A stretch of DNA of 64,000 nt from Flavobacterium daemonense (lineage in GTDB: Bacteria > Bacteroidota > Bacteroidia > Flavobacteriales > Flavobacteriaceae). The position numbers and the translations under genes are program-made. The stretch is from assembly GCF_007341385.1 (NCBI RefSeq), contig NZ_VJYD01000014.1, positions 1-64,000 of the forward strand, read 5' to 3'. Shown here piece after piece: positions 1 to 9,146 of this stretch. The notes under the pieces are model-generated. The model made no database searches. It saw only the letters and a list, made by a program, of their open reading frames with translations, and was not told the origin of the DNA. The first letter of the stretch is position 1; each line of letters begins with the position of its first letter.

Positions 1-1
1 G

Positions 2-74
<73 letters not shown>

Positions 75-86
75 ATTAACAGGGTG

Positions 87-94
87 CAAATATA
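87..94 (-). promoter_or_regulatory. -7 promoter box of tRNA-Gly copy 1
   Basis: The minus strand reads TATATTTG, an exact match to the Bacteroidota -7 consensus TAnnTTTG, 12 bases upstream of the tRNA 5' end. The same GGTGCAAATATAAA context precedes copy 2, so the duplicated unit includes its promoter. Confidence 0.6.
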
Positions 95-144
95 AATAAT
101 TTTAAACTTCTAAAAAAATAAAAATTAAAAAATATTTATTTTAG

Positions 145-217
<73 letters not shown>

Positions 218-227
218 ATTGGTGGTG

Positions 228-259
228 CAAATATAAAAAGAAAGTTAAGTTCAAAACAA
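228..259 (-). promoter_or_regulatory. Promoter of tRNA-Gly copy 2
   Basis: The minus strand has TATATTTG (228-235) 10 bases before the tRNA 5' end. A TTG lies at 257-259, 21 bases further upstream, which fits the usual -33/-7 spacing in this phylum. Confidence 0.6.
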
Positions 260-351
260 GCTTTTGGGCAAAAAAAATCAATAAAAATCAACAAAAATTT
301 ATAACCCATTTAAAATTAAAAAGTTATAAAATCAATTATTTTTCAAAAATT

Positions 352-789
352 ATGAATACCATTAAAGAAATCCCGTCAAAAGAAACTTATAGTGTTCGTC
401 AGCCAGTACTAAGAGAAGGAAAACCTATAGAAAGCTGCATCTTTGAAGGAGATGATCTAGAAACAACACATCATTTTGGTTTATTTGAAAACGATAATTT
501 AACAGGAATTATTTCATTATTTTCTCAAATCAATCCTATATTTGCCGAAAATAATCAGGCACAGATTCGCGGAATGGCAGTTTTGCAAAACCATCAGAAA
601 AAAGGAATTGGCGAGGCTTTAGTAAAACATTGCGAAACTTTTTGCAATGAAAACAAAGTCGAATTGATTTGGTTTAATGCAAGAACAGCTGCTGTTGGAT
701 TTTATCAAAAGATGAATTATCAGGTTTTAGGAGAAGCTTTTGATATTAAAGATGTGGGCGAACATTATTTGATGTATAAAAAATTATAA
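352..789 (+). CDS. GNAT-family N-acetyltransferase
   Basis: A 145-residue single-domain protein of the GNAT fold, which transfers acetyl from acetyl-CoA to an amine. The acetyl-CoA-binding motif is visible as QKKGIG at residues 82-87 (family pattern Q/R-x-x-G-x-G/A), after a strand containing IRGMAVL. A late FYQKMNY segment (residues 117-123) is typical of the C-terminal part of the fold. There is no signal peptide, so it should be cytoplasmic. The substrate cannot be read from the sequence. It ends one base before the start of the next gene, so the two are probably co-transcribed, although their functions are not obviously linked. Confidence 0.85.
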   Translation: MNTIKEIPSKETYSVRQPVLREGKPIESCIFEGDDLETTHHFGLFENDNLTGIISLFSQINPIFAENNQAQIRGMAVLQNHQKKGIGEALVKHCETFCNENKVELIWFNARTAAVGFYQKMNYQVLGEAFDIKDVGEHYLMYKKL

Positions 790-790
790 A

Positions 791-2392
791 ATGAAAAAAC
801 TTTACTTTTTTTTGGCAATATGCATATTTATCGGCTGTAAAAAAGACGAGCCGAAAATTGTTGTGCCTGTTGTCAAAAAAAAGACACCAGCAATAATTAT
901 TACAGACGCCAGATCGGTTGAAATTGACACTGCTATAATAGGAGCATATAAAAGCGAGACGCTTAAACAATTCTACAATTCATCAGAAAACAAAACGGTC
1001 TGGGGAAATCTAAAAAAAAGAACTTATGTATTGTCTCAATTGCAAAATGCAGACAAATTAGGCTTAGATCCTGAAGATTACAAAGCTTCTCAGCTTCAAA
1101 AATTCGAAAAAAGAATCGGTTCGCTTAGTGATACAGAACTGGTGACTTATGATATTTTACTGACTTATAATTTTGAAAAATATCTAGATCATCTTTTCAA
1201 AGGAAAACTAGACCCTAAGAAAATCTATACGGATTGGGATTTAGAAGAAAAGGTTTTAGATGTAAACAATGTTCTTATAAAAGCTTTCAACAAAAACAAA
1301 TTAGACAGTATCGTTGACAATATTCAACCAAAATCTGAGATTTACAAAGAACTTTTAAAAGCACTTGAAATCATCAACGAATTTCCTGATGAAAATATCG
1401 AAAAGATAACAACGGATTCTTTGACAAAAAAAATAAGTTTAAACGAAAGCAATGTTGCATTAATCAACATCAAAAAAAGACTGCTGTTTTGGGGAGACAT
1501 GACCGGAAAAGACAGCACAAAACTTTCTCAGACTTACGACAATAAAACATTTGAATCTGTCAAAAGATTTCAAGAAAGGCACGGCTTAGCTGCCGACGGC
1601 GTTATTGGACAAGGAACAATCAATGCGCTCAATTATTCGAAAGAAAAAAGAAAACAGCAAATTATTGCCAATCTAGAACGCTGGAGATGGTTTACAACTG
1701 ATTTTGCCGAAAATTATTTCATTATAAACATTCCTGATTACAGTTTGAATGTTGTTGAAGGTCAAGATACAGTTTTATCCCGCAATGTTGTCGTTGGCAC
1801 AAGCAAAAGAAAAACGCCAATTATAACATCAACATTAAGGACAGTTGTTTTTAACCCGACTTGGACCGTGCCGCCAACGATTTTAAAGGAAGATGTGGTT
1901 CCTGCGATGAAAAAAAACAGGAACTATTTAGCGAATAAAAACATTACAATTTATGATACCGCAGGACATGTCGTTGAACCAAATGCATGGAACGAGAACA
2001 AACCCAACAATTATCGATACGTACAAAGTCCTGGCTATACAAATTCGCTGGGCGTTATGAAGATTTTATTTCCGAATCATCATAGCGTATACCTACACGA
2101 CACAAATCATAGAAATTATTTTGGAAGAAATAATCGATCTTTGAGTTCGGGCTGTGTTCGAGTTGAGAATCCGCTTGAAATTGCCGAACATATTTTAGCC
2201 GATTCTACTCGATTTTCTAAAGAAAAAATTGATACGATAATTGCTTCTAAAAAAACAATGAGCTTCAAAATCACAAAAAAATACGCTTTGTATCAATGGT
2301 ATTGGACGGCTTGGAGCAAAAAAAATCAGCTCATTTTTAGAGCTGATATATATGATCTGGATTCGGATTTGTATGCTAAATTAAGAAATTAG
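791..2392 (+). CDS. Lipoprotein L,D-transpeptidase (peptidoglycan-binding + YkuD domains)
   Basis: A 533-residue protein starting with a lipoprotein signal (IFIGC, lipid-modified Cys at about residue 16). It has a long helical scaffold region, a peptidoglycan-binding repeat at about 225-285 (FESVKRFQERHGL...DGVIG) and a YkuD catalytic domain at about 305-480. The catalytic motif is complete: His436 in HDTNHRNYF and Cys455 in SSGCVRV. The order matches the YcbB/LdtD type, which makes 3-3 cross-links between mDAP residues in the periplasm. The start follows the GNAT stop by one base. Its 3' end overlaps the convergent gene at 2381 by 12 bases. Confidence 0.93.
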   Translation: MKKLYFFLAICIFIGCKKDEPKIVVPVVKKKTPAIIITDARSVEIDTAIIGAYKSETLKQFYNSSENKTVWGNLKKRTYVLSQLQNADKLGLDPEDYKASQLQKFEKRIGSLSDTELVTYDILLTYNFEKYLDHLFKGKLDPKKIYTDWDLEEKVLDVNNVLIKAFNKNKLDSIVDNIQPKSEIYKELLKALEIINEFPDENIEKITTDSLTKKISLNESNVALINIKKRLLFWGDMTGKDSTKLSQTYDNKTFESVKRFQERHGLAADGVIGQGTINALNYSKEKRKQQIIANLERWRWFTTDFAENYFIINIPDYSLNVVEGQDTVLSRNVVVGTSKRKTPIITSTLRTVVFNPTWTVPPTILKEDVVPAMKKNRNYLANKNITIYDTAGHVVEPNAWNENKPNNYRYVQSPGYTNSLGVMKILFPNHHSVYLHDTNHRNYFGRNNRSLSSGCVRVENPLEIAEHILADSTRFSKEKIDTIIASKKTMSFKITKKYALYQWYWTAWSKKNQLIFRADIYDLDSDLYAKLRN

Positions 2393-3103
2393 CTTTTCTT
2401 CCATCGAAAAATCTCTTGATGGATGATAAATATACAAACACGATTTGCCTTTTATTGTTTCAATTATTTCGTCTCTTAATTCAAAAGGAATCGCAGGACA
2501 ACCTTGGCTTCTGCCTAATCTTTTGTGATCTCTGATAAAAGATTCTGATACATAATCAGCTCCATGCATTACCACGCCTCTTTCACGAGCATTACTGTTG
2601 AAACCTCTTTCTAATCCGTCTAAACGTAATGAAGCGCCGTGTTTTCCTTGATAAATTTCGCCTGTAGCATAAAAACCTAAACTGCTTTTATACGACGAGT
2701 TACTATTTGAAAAAGAAGAAGCAAACTCTTCACCGGTATTTCTTCCGTGAGCCACTAATGATTGATACAAAATGGTATTTGTAGCCAAATCAATCACCCA
2801 TAAACGTTTGCTGTTTGAAGACAAACTAAAATCAATAAGCGTTAAAATGTCTTTTTGAACAATTCCCTTTTCTTTAAGGATATAAAAACCCTTTAAAGCT
2901 TCAGAAAAAGTTTTAAGTTCTGGCAATTGAAAGTGATTTGAATTTAAAGAACTATAAACACTTTCAATCTTTGCATCAACGGTAAGTTTTTCAACTTTAG
3001 CAATGTTTTTTGTTGCCGCAATTTTAGTCTCGGGGGTGTTTTTTGAATCTTTACCAAAAGATAATAAGAAAAACACCAGCAGGGGAAAAGTTTTGTAAAT
3101 CAT
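2381..3103 (-). CDS. Murein L,D-transpeptidase catalytic domain family protein (YkuD_2 type)
   Basis: A 240-residue protein with an N-terminal hydrophobic export segment (residues 4-17) and one catalytic domain of the PF13645 type. The active-site elements are seen as VVMHGADYV (His180) and SQGCPAIP (Cys202). It also has the AHGRNTG and FSNSNSSYKSSLGFYATGE stretches typical of this family. Members are periplasmic or outer-membrane L,D-transpeptidase-like proteins; the exact reaction is not established for most. It converges with the larger L,D-transpeptidase, sharing the last 12 bases, so the two are neighbours of distinct families and not a duplication. Confidence 0.88.
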   Translation of the reverse strand: MIYKTFPLLVFFLLSFGKDSKNTPETKIAATKNIAKVEKLTVDAKIESVYSSLNSNHFQLPELKTFSEALKGFYILKEKGIVQKDILTLIDFSLSSNSKRLWVIDLATNTILYQSLVAHGRNTGEEFASSFSNSNSSYKSSLGFYATGEIYQGKHGASLRLDGLERGFNSNARERGVVMHGADYVSESFIRDHKRLGRSQGCPAIPFELRDEIIETIKGKSCLYIYHPSRDFSMEEKLIS

Positions 3104-3331
3104 TGAATTTCTTTAGGTTAAAAATAAAATTTGGGTAGGGCAAAAATAAAAAAAAATCATAGCGATTGAAACCCAACACACTGAATCAGTGCATTTTTGC
3201 TTAAACTTTAACACTATAATAGTAAAAAATTTGCATTTTCGAATAAAAACTGATTATTTTGTAAGAATTTTACTTATTCTAAAAATCTAAACGTTTTTTC
3301 CTATTTTCTTAAAGAAAATACAATTAAACAT

Positions 3332-3339
3332 TATTTTTG
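3332..3339 (+). promoter_or_regulatory. -7 promoter box upstream of the DUF5916 gene
   Basis: TATTTTTG matches TAnnTTTG and lies 85 bases before the ATG at 3425. The rest of the 321-base gap (3104-3424) is AT-rich. I see no gene or convincing hairpin in it. Confidence 0.45.
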
Positions 3340-3424
3340 CCCTTCAAAACTGTAACAATAGAACCAAATTGTAGTCTATTAATGCAGTAATATCATTTTG
3401 ACCACCCATTTCTTTTAAAATTTC

Positions 3425-5854
3425 ATGAAAAAATTAGTTTTCTTAAGTCTTATTTTATCCACTTTTTGGAGTTACAGCCAGAAGAAAGTCCTTCAGGCTC
3501 AATCTACTGTGGAATCCATTACCATTGATGGAAAACTAGATGAAGCGGCTTGGGAAAAGGCACCAATTGCGACTAATTTTATCATATTTGATCCTGATAA
3601 CGGCAAACCAATTCCTGATGGAAAAAAGACAGAAATCAGGGTTCTTTATAATAATGACGCTATTTATATTGGCGCGATGATGTATGATGATGAACCAAAC
3701 AAGATTTTAAAAGAAATATCACAGCGCGATAATTTTGGTACAGCTGATATTTTTGGTGTCTTTGTCAATGGTTTTAATGACGGACAGCAAAATTTTGAGT
3801 TTTTTGTTTCTGCAGCTGATGTTCAGGGAGATTGTATTATGACAGACGCCATTGGCGAAGATTACTCATGGGACGCTGTATGGATCAGCAAAGCAAGAAT
3901 TACGGATAAAGGATGGGTTGTGGAAATAAAACTTCCGTATGCTGCACTTCGTTTTTCAGCAGAAAATAAACAAACTTGGGGAATTAACTTTTTTAGAGAA
4001 ATTAAACGCGAACGCAAAAAATACACTTGGAACTTAATTGATACTAAAATTGGAACTTTTACGCAACAAAATGGCGAATTAGCAGGAATTGAAAACATCA
4101 AACCTCCTACTCGACTTTTCTTTTTGCCTTATGCTTCCTATTATTTAAATGCTGCCGACGGCCAAAAAACATATGGCCAAATAAAAGGCGGTATGGATAT
4201 TAAGTACGGAATTAATGATGCTTTTACTCTGGATGCTATTTTGATTCCGGATTTTGGTCAGACAAAATATGACGATAGAATCCTGAATCTTAGTCCGTTT
4301 GAACAACAGTTTAACGAGAATCGTGCATTTTTTACTGAAGGAACTGATTTATTTAAAAAAGGAAACATCTTTTATTCAAGACGAATTGGAGGAAAGCCGT
4401 CAATTGATCCCGATTTAAATGATAATGAAAAAATCATTGAGAATGTTCAAAATGTTAGTCTTATAAATGCTCTAAAAGTTTCTGGGCGAACAAAAAACGG
4501 ATTAGGGATTGGGGTTTTAAATGCCGTTACCGAAAAAACCTATGCAACAATAAAAGATACCATTTCAAACACAACAAGAACTGCAATTGTTGAACCTTTG
4601 ACTAATTATAATGTTTTGGTTTTGGATCAGCGTTTTCGCAAAAATTCTTCCGTTACATTTATTAATACTAATGTTACCCGAAATGGTCATTACAGAGACG
4701 CGAACGTCACAGGACTTGCTTGGGATTTAAACACAAAAGCTAACACATACAGCCTATATGGAAACGCGAAATACAGCCATATCAATATGGAAGAAGATAA
4801 AAACGGTGTTTTTACAACCATTGGTTTTGCTGAAACAAGCGGAAAATATCGTTACAGCGTTGGTTCTGATTTTGTGACCAAAGGTTATGATCCAAATGAT
4901 CTTGGAATCAACTTTTACACTAATTATTACAACTTTTATGGGAATGCCAATTATAGAATTCTAAACCCAACGAAGCTTTTCAACAGCTTTAGAATCAACT
5001 ATAATATGTATGCCGAATTCAACAAACAATCAGGGCTAATTCAAGACAACAGCATTAATGCGAATGTAAACCTGACGACAGTAAAAAACAATTATTTCGG
5101 CATGGGATTTACTGTTTATCCTCTCGAATCTCATGATTATTACGAGCCTCGAGCAGATAACAGATATGTAATTATTCCGAGAAAATTCGAATCTTGGGCA
5201 AGTCTTTCTACCAATTACAATCATAAATTTGCATTAGACTTAAATCCGTCGATTTCAATTGCTGATGAACCTGGTAGAATGGCTTATGGCGTTGATGTTG
5301 GTCCGAGATATCGTTTTAATGACAAATTATTGTTGACCTATTATTTTAGTTTTTTCAGAAAAAACAACAACAAAGGTTATATTGACAATGTAGATGGCGA
5401 CGATAATGAAAGTACGCCAGATAATATTGTTTTTGCTAATCGAAATGTAGTTACGTACTCAAACACACTTGGCGGAAAATATGCTTTAAACAGCACGATG
5501 ACTTTTAATTTGTCAGTTAGACAATATTGGTCGTATGCTGAAAATTTAGATATTTTACAGTTGGAACAAGACGGTACATTAACTCCTTATCCAGAATATA
5601 CCGATAACAAAAATTCAAGCTTTTATTCTTGGAACGCCGATTTATCGTATTCTTGGTGGTTTGCTCCCGGAAGTCAGGTTTCTGTATTATATCGTAATAA
5701 CGCTGATAATTTTGAGCGCGTTATCGACAAGCAATTTAAAGACAACGTAACGGCTTTGCTGAATAACGATGCATTAAAACACGTTTTTTCGGTTAGTGTT
5801 AAATATTTTATTGACTATAATGCTGTCAAAAATAAGATCAGAAAGCGAGCTTAG
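3425..5854 (+). CDS. DUF5916 family protein with CBM9-like N-terminal domain
   Basis: An 809-residue secreted protein with signal peptide MKKLVFLSLILSTFWSYSQ (residues 1-19). Residues ~25-220 look like a carbohydrate-binding module family 9-like sandwich (VESITIDGKLDEAAWEKAP...IRVLYNNDAIYIGAMMYDDEP). The rest (~235-809) is the DUF5916 region, rich in alternating aromatic and polar residues like a beta-barrel, and includes the typical FGQTKYDDRILNLSPFEQQF...FF stretch. This pairing is common in Bacteroidota and is thought to sit in the outer membrane. No substrate or partner is established. The gene stands alone between two promoter-bearing gaps. Confidence 0.88.
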   Translation: MKKLVFLSLILSTFWSYSQKKVLQAQSTVESITIDGKLDEAAWEKAPIATNFIIFDPDNGKPIPDGKKTEIRVLYNNDAIYIGAMMYDDEPNKILKEISQRDNFGTADIFGVFVNGFNDGQQNFEFFVSAADVQGDCIMTDAIGEDYSWDAVWISKARITDKGWVVEIKLPYAALRFSAENKQTWGINFFREIKRERKKYTWNLIDTKIGTFTQQNGELAGIENIKPPTRLFFLPYASYYLNAADGQKTYGQIKGGMDIKYGINDAFTLDAILIPDFGQTKYDDRILNLSPFEQQFNENRAFFTEGTDLFKKGNIFYSRRIGGKPSIDPDLNDNEKIIENVQNVSLINALKVSGRTKNGLGIGVLNAVTEKTYATIKDTISNTTRTAIVEPLTNYNVLVLDQRFRKNSSVTFINTNVTRNGHYRDANVTGLAWDLNTKANTYSLYGNAKYSHINMEEDKNGVFTTIGFAETSGKYRYSVGSDFVTKGYDPNDLGINFYTNYYNFYGNANYRILNPTKLFNSFRINYNMYAEFNKQSGLIQDNSINANVNLTTVKNNYFGMGFTVYPLESHDYYEPRADNRYVIIPRKFESWASLSTNYNHKFALDLNPSISIADEPGRMAYGVDVGPRYRFNDKLLLTYYFSFFRKNNNKGYIDNVDGDDNESTPDNIVFANRNVVTYSNTLGGKYALNSTMTFNLSVRQYWSYAENLDILQLEQDGTLTPYPEYTDNKNSSFYSWNADLSYSWWFAPGSQVSVLYRNNADNFERVIDKQFKDNVTALLNNDALKHVFSVSVKYFIDYNAVKNKIRKRA

Positions 5855-5948
5855 CGTGAATTAATTTTAAAAAATAAGTACTTCTTCAATTAAATTATTA
5901 TTTTTTAATACGCTTCATTTTATTAAATATAAATGTAGCGCGCACTTC

Positions 5949-5977
5949 TTGCAAAGTATAGAAATGACTTATCTTTG
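5949..5977 (+). promoter_or_regulatory. Promoter of gpmI (decides the start)
   Basis: TTG at 5949-5951 and TATCTTTG at 5970-5977 are separated by 18 bases, matching the Bacteroidota -33/-7 promoter. An upstream TTG codon in frame with gpmI (5949) is the -33 element itself, so translation must begin downstream, at ATG 5994. Confidence 0.75.
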
Positions 5978-5993
5978 TAGAAAACAAAAAGTA

Positions 5994-7511
5994 ATGAACA
6001 AGAAAGTTATCCTTATGATTTTAGATGGTTGGGGAAAATCTCCTGACCCTAAAGTATCTGCAATAGACAATGCAAATGTTCCTTTTATAAACAGTCTTTA
6101 CAAAAATTACCCAAATGCGCAACTTAGAACTGACGGATTAAATGTTGGTTTGCCTGAAGGTCAAATGGGAAATAGCGAAGTTGGCCACATGAATCTTGGT
6201 GCCGGACGAATTGTATATCAGGATTTAGCTAAAATAAATTTGGCTGTAGCAAACAAAACACTTGCTAAAGAACAAGTTTTGATTGATGCTTTTACTTACG
6301 CAAAAGAAAACAATAAAAAAGTACACTTTTTAGGATTAGTTTCTGATGGAGGTGTTCACTCTCATACTTCTCACCTTCGCGGATTAATTGATGCTTCGCA
6401 AGAATACGGCTTAAATCAAGTTTACGTTCATGCTTTCACAGATGGACGTGACGTTGATCCAAAATCTGGTGCAAAATACATTCACGATTTAGAAGATTAC
6501 ATTAAAGATACTCCGGTAAAAATTGCTTCAATCATTGGGCGCTATTACGCAATGGATCGTGACAAACGTTGGGAACGTGTAAAACAAGCTTACGATTTAG
6601 TGGTAAACGGCGTTGGAACGCCATCAAAAAATGCTGTTGCAAGCATTCTTGCTAGTTATGAAAAAGACGTTACTGACGAATTTATCGAGCCTGTTGTTAT
6701 TGTTGATGAAAGTGAAAAACCATTGGCAACTATAGTTGAAGACGATGTTGTAATTTTCTTCAATTTTAGAACAGATAGAGGTCGTGAACTTACTGAGGCA
6801 CTTTCGCAGCAAGATTTCCACGAGCAAAATATGCACAAATTAAATTTGTATTATGTAACATTGACAAACTACGACGAAACGTATCAAAACGTAAAAGTGG
6901 TTTACAATAAAGATAATATCACTGAAACGCTTGGCGAGGTTTTAGAAAAAGCAGGAAAAAAACAAATCAGAATTGCTGAGACGGAGAAATATCCGCACGT
7001 AACTTTCTTCTTCTCAGGTGGAAGAGAAACTCCTTTTGAAGGTGAATCAAGAATTTTAAGAAATTCCCCAAAAGTAGCAACGTACGATTTACAGCCAGAA
7101 ATGAGTGCTTACGAACTTGCTGATGCTCTTGTTCCTGAATTAAACAAAGGCGAAGTTGATTTCGTGTGTTTAAACTTTGCAAATGGCGACATGGTTGGCC
7201 ACACCGGAATTATGGAAGCTGCAATTAAAGCTTGTGAAGCTGTTGACGCTTGCGCGAAAAAAGTAATTGACGCCGCTCTTGCAAATGATTATACTACAAT
7301 CGTAATTGCCGATCACGGAAACTGCGAAACAATGATTAACCCTGATGGATCTCCAAATACAGCACACACAACAAACCCAGTGCCGATTATTTTAGTTGAC
7401 AAAGAATTGAAAAATATCCAAAATGGAGTTTTAGGCGACATCGCTCCTACTATTTTAGAATTAATGGGAGTGCCTCAGCCAAATGCAATGACCTGTCATT
7501 CATTATTATAG
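5994..7511 (+). CDS. gpmI: 2,3-bisphosphoglycerate-independent phosphoglycerate mutase
   Basis: A 505-residue enzyme that interconverts 3- and 2-phosphoglycerate in glycolysis and gluconeogenesis using two Mn ions and a phosphoserine intermediate. It starts MNKKVILMILDGWG, with metal ligand Asp11. The serine nucleophile is Ser61 in MGNSEVGHMN. The HSHTSHLRG, DGRDVDP, GRYYAMDRD and DHGNCETM motifs are all intact, and the length is normal. A frame extension to 5949 is possible but would begin inside the promoter, so ATG 5994 is chosen. A strong hairpin terminator follows, which makes the gene monocistronic. Confidence 0.97.
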   Translation: MNKKVILMILDGWGKSPDPKVSAIDNANVPFINSLYKNYPNAQLRTDGLNVGLPEGQMGNSEVGHMNLGAGRIVYQDLAKINLAVANKTLAKEQVLIDAFTYAKENNKKVHFLGLVSDGGVHSHTSHLRGLIDASQEYGLNQVYVHAFTDGRDVDPKSGAKYIHDLEDYIKDTPVKIASIIGRYYAMDRDKRWERVKQAYDLVVNGVGTPSKNAVASILASYEKDVTDEFIEPVVIVDESEKPLATIVEDDVVIFFNFRTDRGRELTEALSQQDFHEQNMHKLNLYYVTLTNYDETYQNVKVVYNKDNITETLGEVLEKAGKKQIRIAETEKYPHVTFFFSGGRETPFEGESRILRNSPKVATYDLQPEMSAYELADALVPELNKGEVDFVCLNFANGDMVGHTGIMEAAIKACEAVDACAKKVIDAALANDYTTIVIADHGNCETMINPDGSPNTAHTTNPVPIILVDKELKNIQNGVLGDIAPTILELMGVPQPNAMTCHSLL

Positions 7512-7527
7512 AAATCATTTTATTTAT

Positions 7528-7566
7528 AAAAAAAGAGGCTAATTTAAAATTAGACTCTTTTTTGTT
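7528..7566 (+). terminator. Terminator after gpmI
   Basis: AAAAAGAG-G-CTAAT pairs with ATTAG-A-CTCTTTTT around a TTAAA loop, followed by TTTTTGTTTTT. It begins 17 bases after the gpmI stop. Confidence 0.8.
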
Positions 7567-7579
7567 TTTACGCTTTTTT

Positions 7580-7683
7580 TGTCATTTCGACTGAAAGGAG
7601 AAATCACACTAGAAATTCTGCAAAGTATGTCGCCAATCTTTGTCGAGTTCCTTGTGTGATTTCTCCTTTCAGTCGAAATGACA
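7580..7683. repeat. REP-like ~100-bp palindrome, copy R1
   Basis: Terminal inverted arms TGTCATTTCGACTGAAAGG and CCTTTCAGTCGAAATGACA are perfect; GAGAAATCACAC pairs with GTGTGATTTCTC inside them. The centre holds the family word CCAATCTTTGTCGAG. Related copies are at 26001, 33848, 39044 and 61334. R1 and R5 (61334) share the CACACTAG-type inner arm. Confidence 0.9.
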
Positions 7684-7694
7684 AATATTGTGGT

Positions 7695-8948
7695 TTACAT
7701 TATAAAATAATGATACAATTGCTCAACTCCATAAATCACAAGCCCAATAATTCCTCCTACCAAAGTTCCGTTGATTCTGATATATTGAAGATCTTTACCT
7801 ATTTCTAATTCTAATTTTTCAGAAACTTCTTTTCCGTCCCAACTTTTTACGGTTGACGAAATCAAGTCTCCTATTACTTTTTTATTGTTCAAAAGAACAG
7901 AAAGCATATCCGTTTTGATGAAATTGTTGATTTTGTCAATCATAATGGAATCCACTTTGATTCCGTTTCCGAATGTCTGAATCAGGCCTGAAATACTGTT
8001 TTTAATTGACGAATCATCGCCTTTTTCCAAATCATTTGAAATTGATAATTTTATCTCGTCCCAAATTCCGTTGATATAATCCTGCACTTCTTTTTTTCCT
8101 GCAAAACTCAAAATCATATCGTTGATTTTAACTCTCATTTCTTCTGAGTTTTTGACTTTTTCCAAGAAATCAAAAATATATTCGTCAATCTTTAATCGGA
8201 CTGCGCTTTCTGGTTTCTTAGCTTCATTCAAAAAATCCTGCAATCCATTAAAAACACCTTCTGTAATGCTTTTATCGGCAAGACCAAAACTTAAAAATGG
8301 CGTAGAAGCTTTTACTTTTTGTCTGATTAAATCTTTGTTGTTGGTTAATTCACTGCTCATTACTTCGAGTAGATTGGTCAACATTTGATTTTTCAGATTT
8401 CCCTTTTGCAAAGGCTCTAAAGCAACAGCAACCCAGTTTCCAAAATTTATTCCTTCCAATTTTTCCTTAAATTGAACTTGAATAAACCTTTTAACATCTT
8501 CATCTTTTATTGTTCTTAAAACACCCGGAATAATATTTACAGAAACAACATTTGCAATTTTATTGGCATTTTCCTCATGTGAAAGCCAATCAGAAGCTTT
8601 TGTCGCAAAATTGAATTCATCCAATTTTACTTCTAATTTTTCCTTGTCCAGAAATTCCTCAGAAACAAAATTCCCAAGATTTTCTCCAATTTCATTTTTC
8701 TTGGTCGGAATAATTGCGGTATGCCAAATTGGGATCCCGAGTGGATGACGAAATAAAGCTACGACCGCAAACCAATCGGCAATTCCGCCCACCATCGCGG
8801 CTTCGCTGAAAGCCTGCAACATCGGAATTTTAAAATAAATTGCAATTATAAAAAGAAGCACCGCAAAACCTAAAAGCGACAAAGCTGTGGCTTTCATTTT
8901 CTTCAATGCTTTGATTTTGGCTATATCTTGATCAGTTGAAATTTCCAT
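7695..8948 (-). CDS. DUF445 family membrane-anchored protein
   Basis: A 417-residue protein of the DUF445 (PF04286, YjiN/YheB-like) family. A membrane segment lies near residues 20-42 (ALSLLGFAVLLFIIAIYF). It is followed by the family hallmark FSEAAMVGGIADWFAVVALFRHPLGIPIWHTAIIPTKK, broken here only by reading order. The long middle is helical, and a second membrane segment is at the extreme C-terminus (LVGGIIGLVIYGVEQLYHYF). The molecular role of the family is not settled. The gene lies alone, facing gpmI across a REP-like element. Confidence 0.85.
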   Translation of the reverse strand: MEISTDQDIAKIKALKKMKATALSLLGFAVLLFIIAIYFKIPMLQAFSEAAMVGGIADWFAVVALFRHPLGIPIWHTAIIPTKKNEIGENLGNFVSEEFLDKEKLEVKLDEFNFATKASDWLSHEENANKIANVVSVNIIPGVLRTIKDEDVKRFIQVQFKEKLEGINFGNWVAVALEPLQKGNLKNQMLTNLLEVMSSELTNNKDLIRQKVKASTPFLSFGLADKSITEGVFNGLQDFLNEAKKPESAVRLKIDEYIFDFLEKVKNSEEMRVKINDMILSFAGKKEVQDYINGIWDEIKLSISNDLEKGDDSSIKNSISGLIQTFGNGIKVDSIMIDKINNFIKTDMLSVLLNNKKVIGDLISSTVKSWDGKEVSEKLELEIGKDLQYIRINGTLVGGIIGLVIYGVEQLYHYFIM

Positions 8949-9009
8949 GATTTTGACATTTTACTACTAATTTATGGCTTTTTTCTGAGATATTAAATTA
9001 AAAAAGCTT

Positions 9010-9097
9010 GCCTCGAATTTTACGAATTTACACGAATTACAATTTGATGGAATTATTCACATAATTCAATTAGTATAAATTCGTGAATTCGCGGCGA
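9010..9097. repeat. CACGAATT-word palindromic repeat (diverged)
   Basis: Left arm has TTTACGAATTTACACGAATTA and right arm TAAATTCGTGAATTCGCGG, an imperfect inverted repeat of ~9-10-bp words. It is the same family as the cleaner copies at 28580-28650 and 36363-36538. Confidence 0.6.
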
Positions 9098-9117
9098 AAA
9101 ATTTTAATTAAAAATTG

Positions 9118-9125
9118 TACTTTTG
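9118..9125 (+). promoter_or_regulatory. -7 promoter box of map (decides the start)
   Basis: TACTTTTG matches TAnnTTTG. An in-frame TTG at 9123 overlaps the end of this box, so it cannot be the start. ATG 9147 lies 21 bases downstream. Confidence 0.65.
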
Positions 9126-9146
9126 CAAACTGAAAATCTGAAAAAT

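Noticed and set aside
746..970. 74-codon minus-strand frame at the GNAT/L,D-transpeptidase junction
   Set aside because: It is opposite two confident genes and has no promoter or ribosome site.
5949..5993. TTG-initiated extension of gpmI
   Set aside because: The TTG is the -33 element and the -7 box TATCTTTG lies inside the extension.
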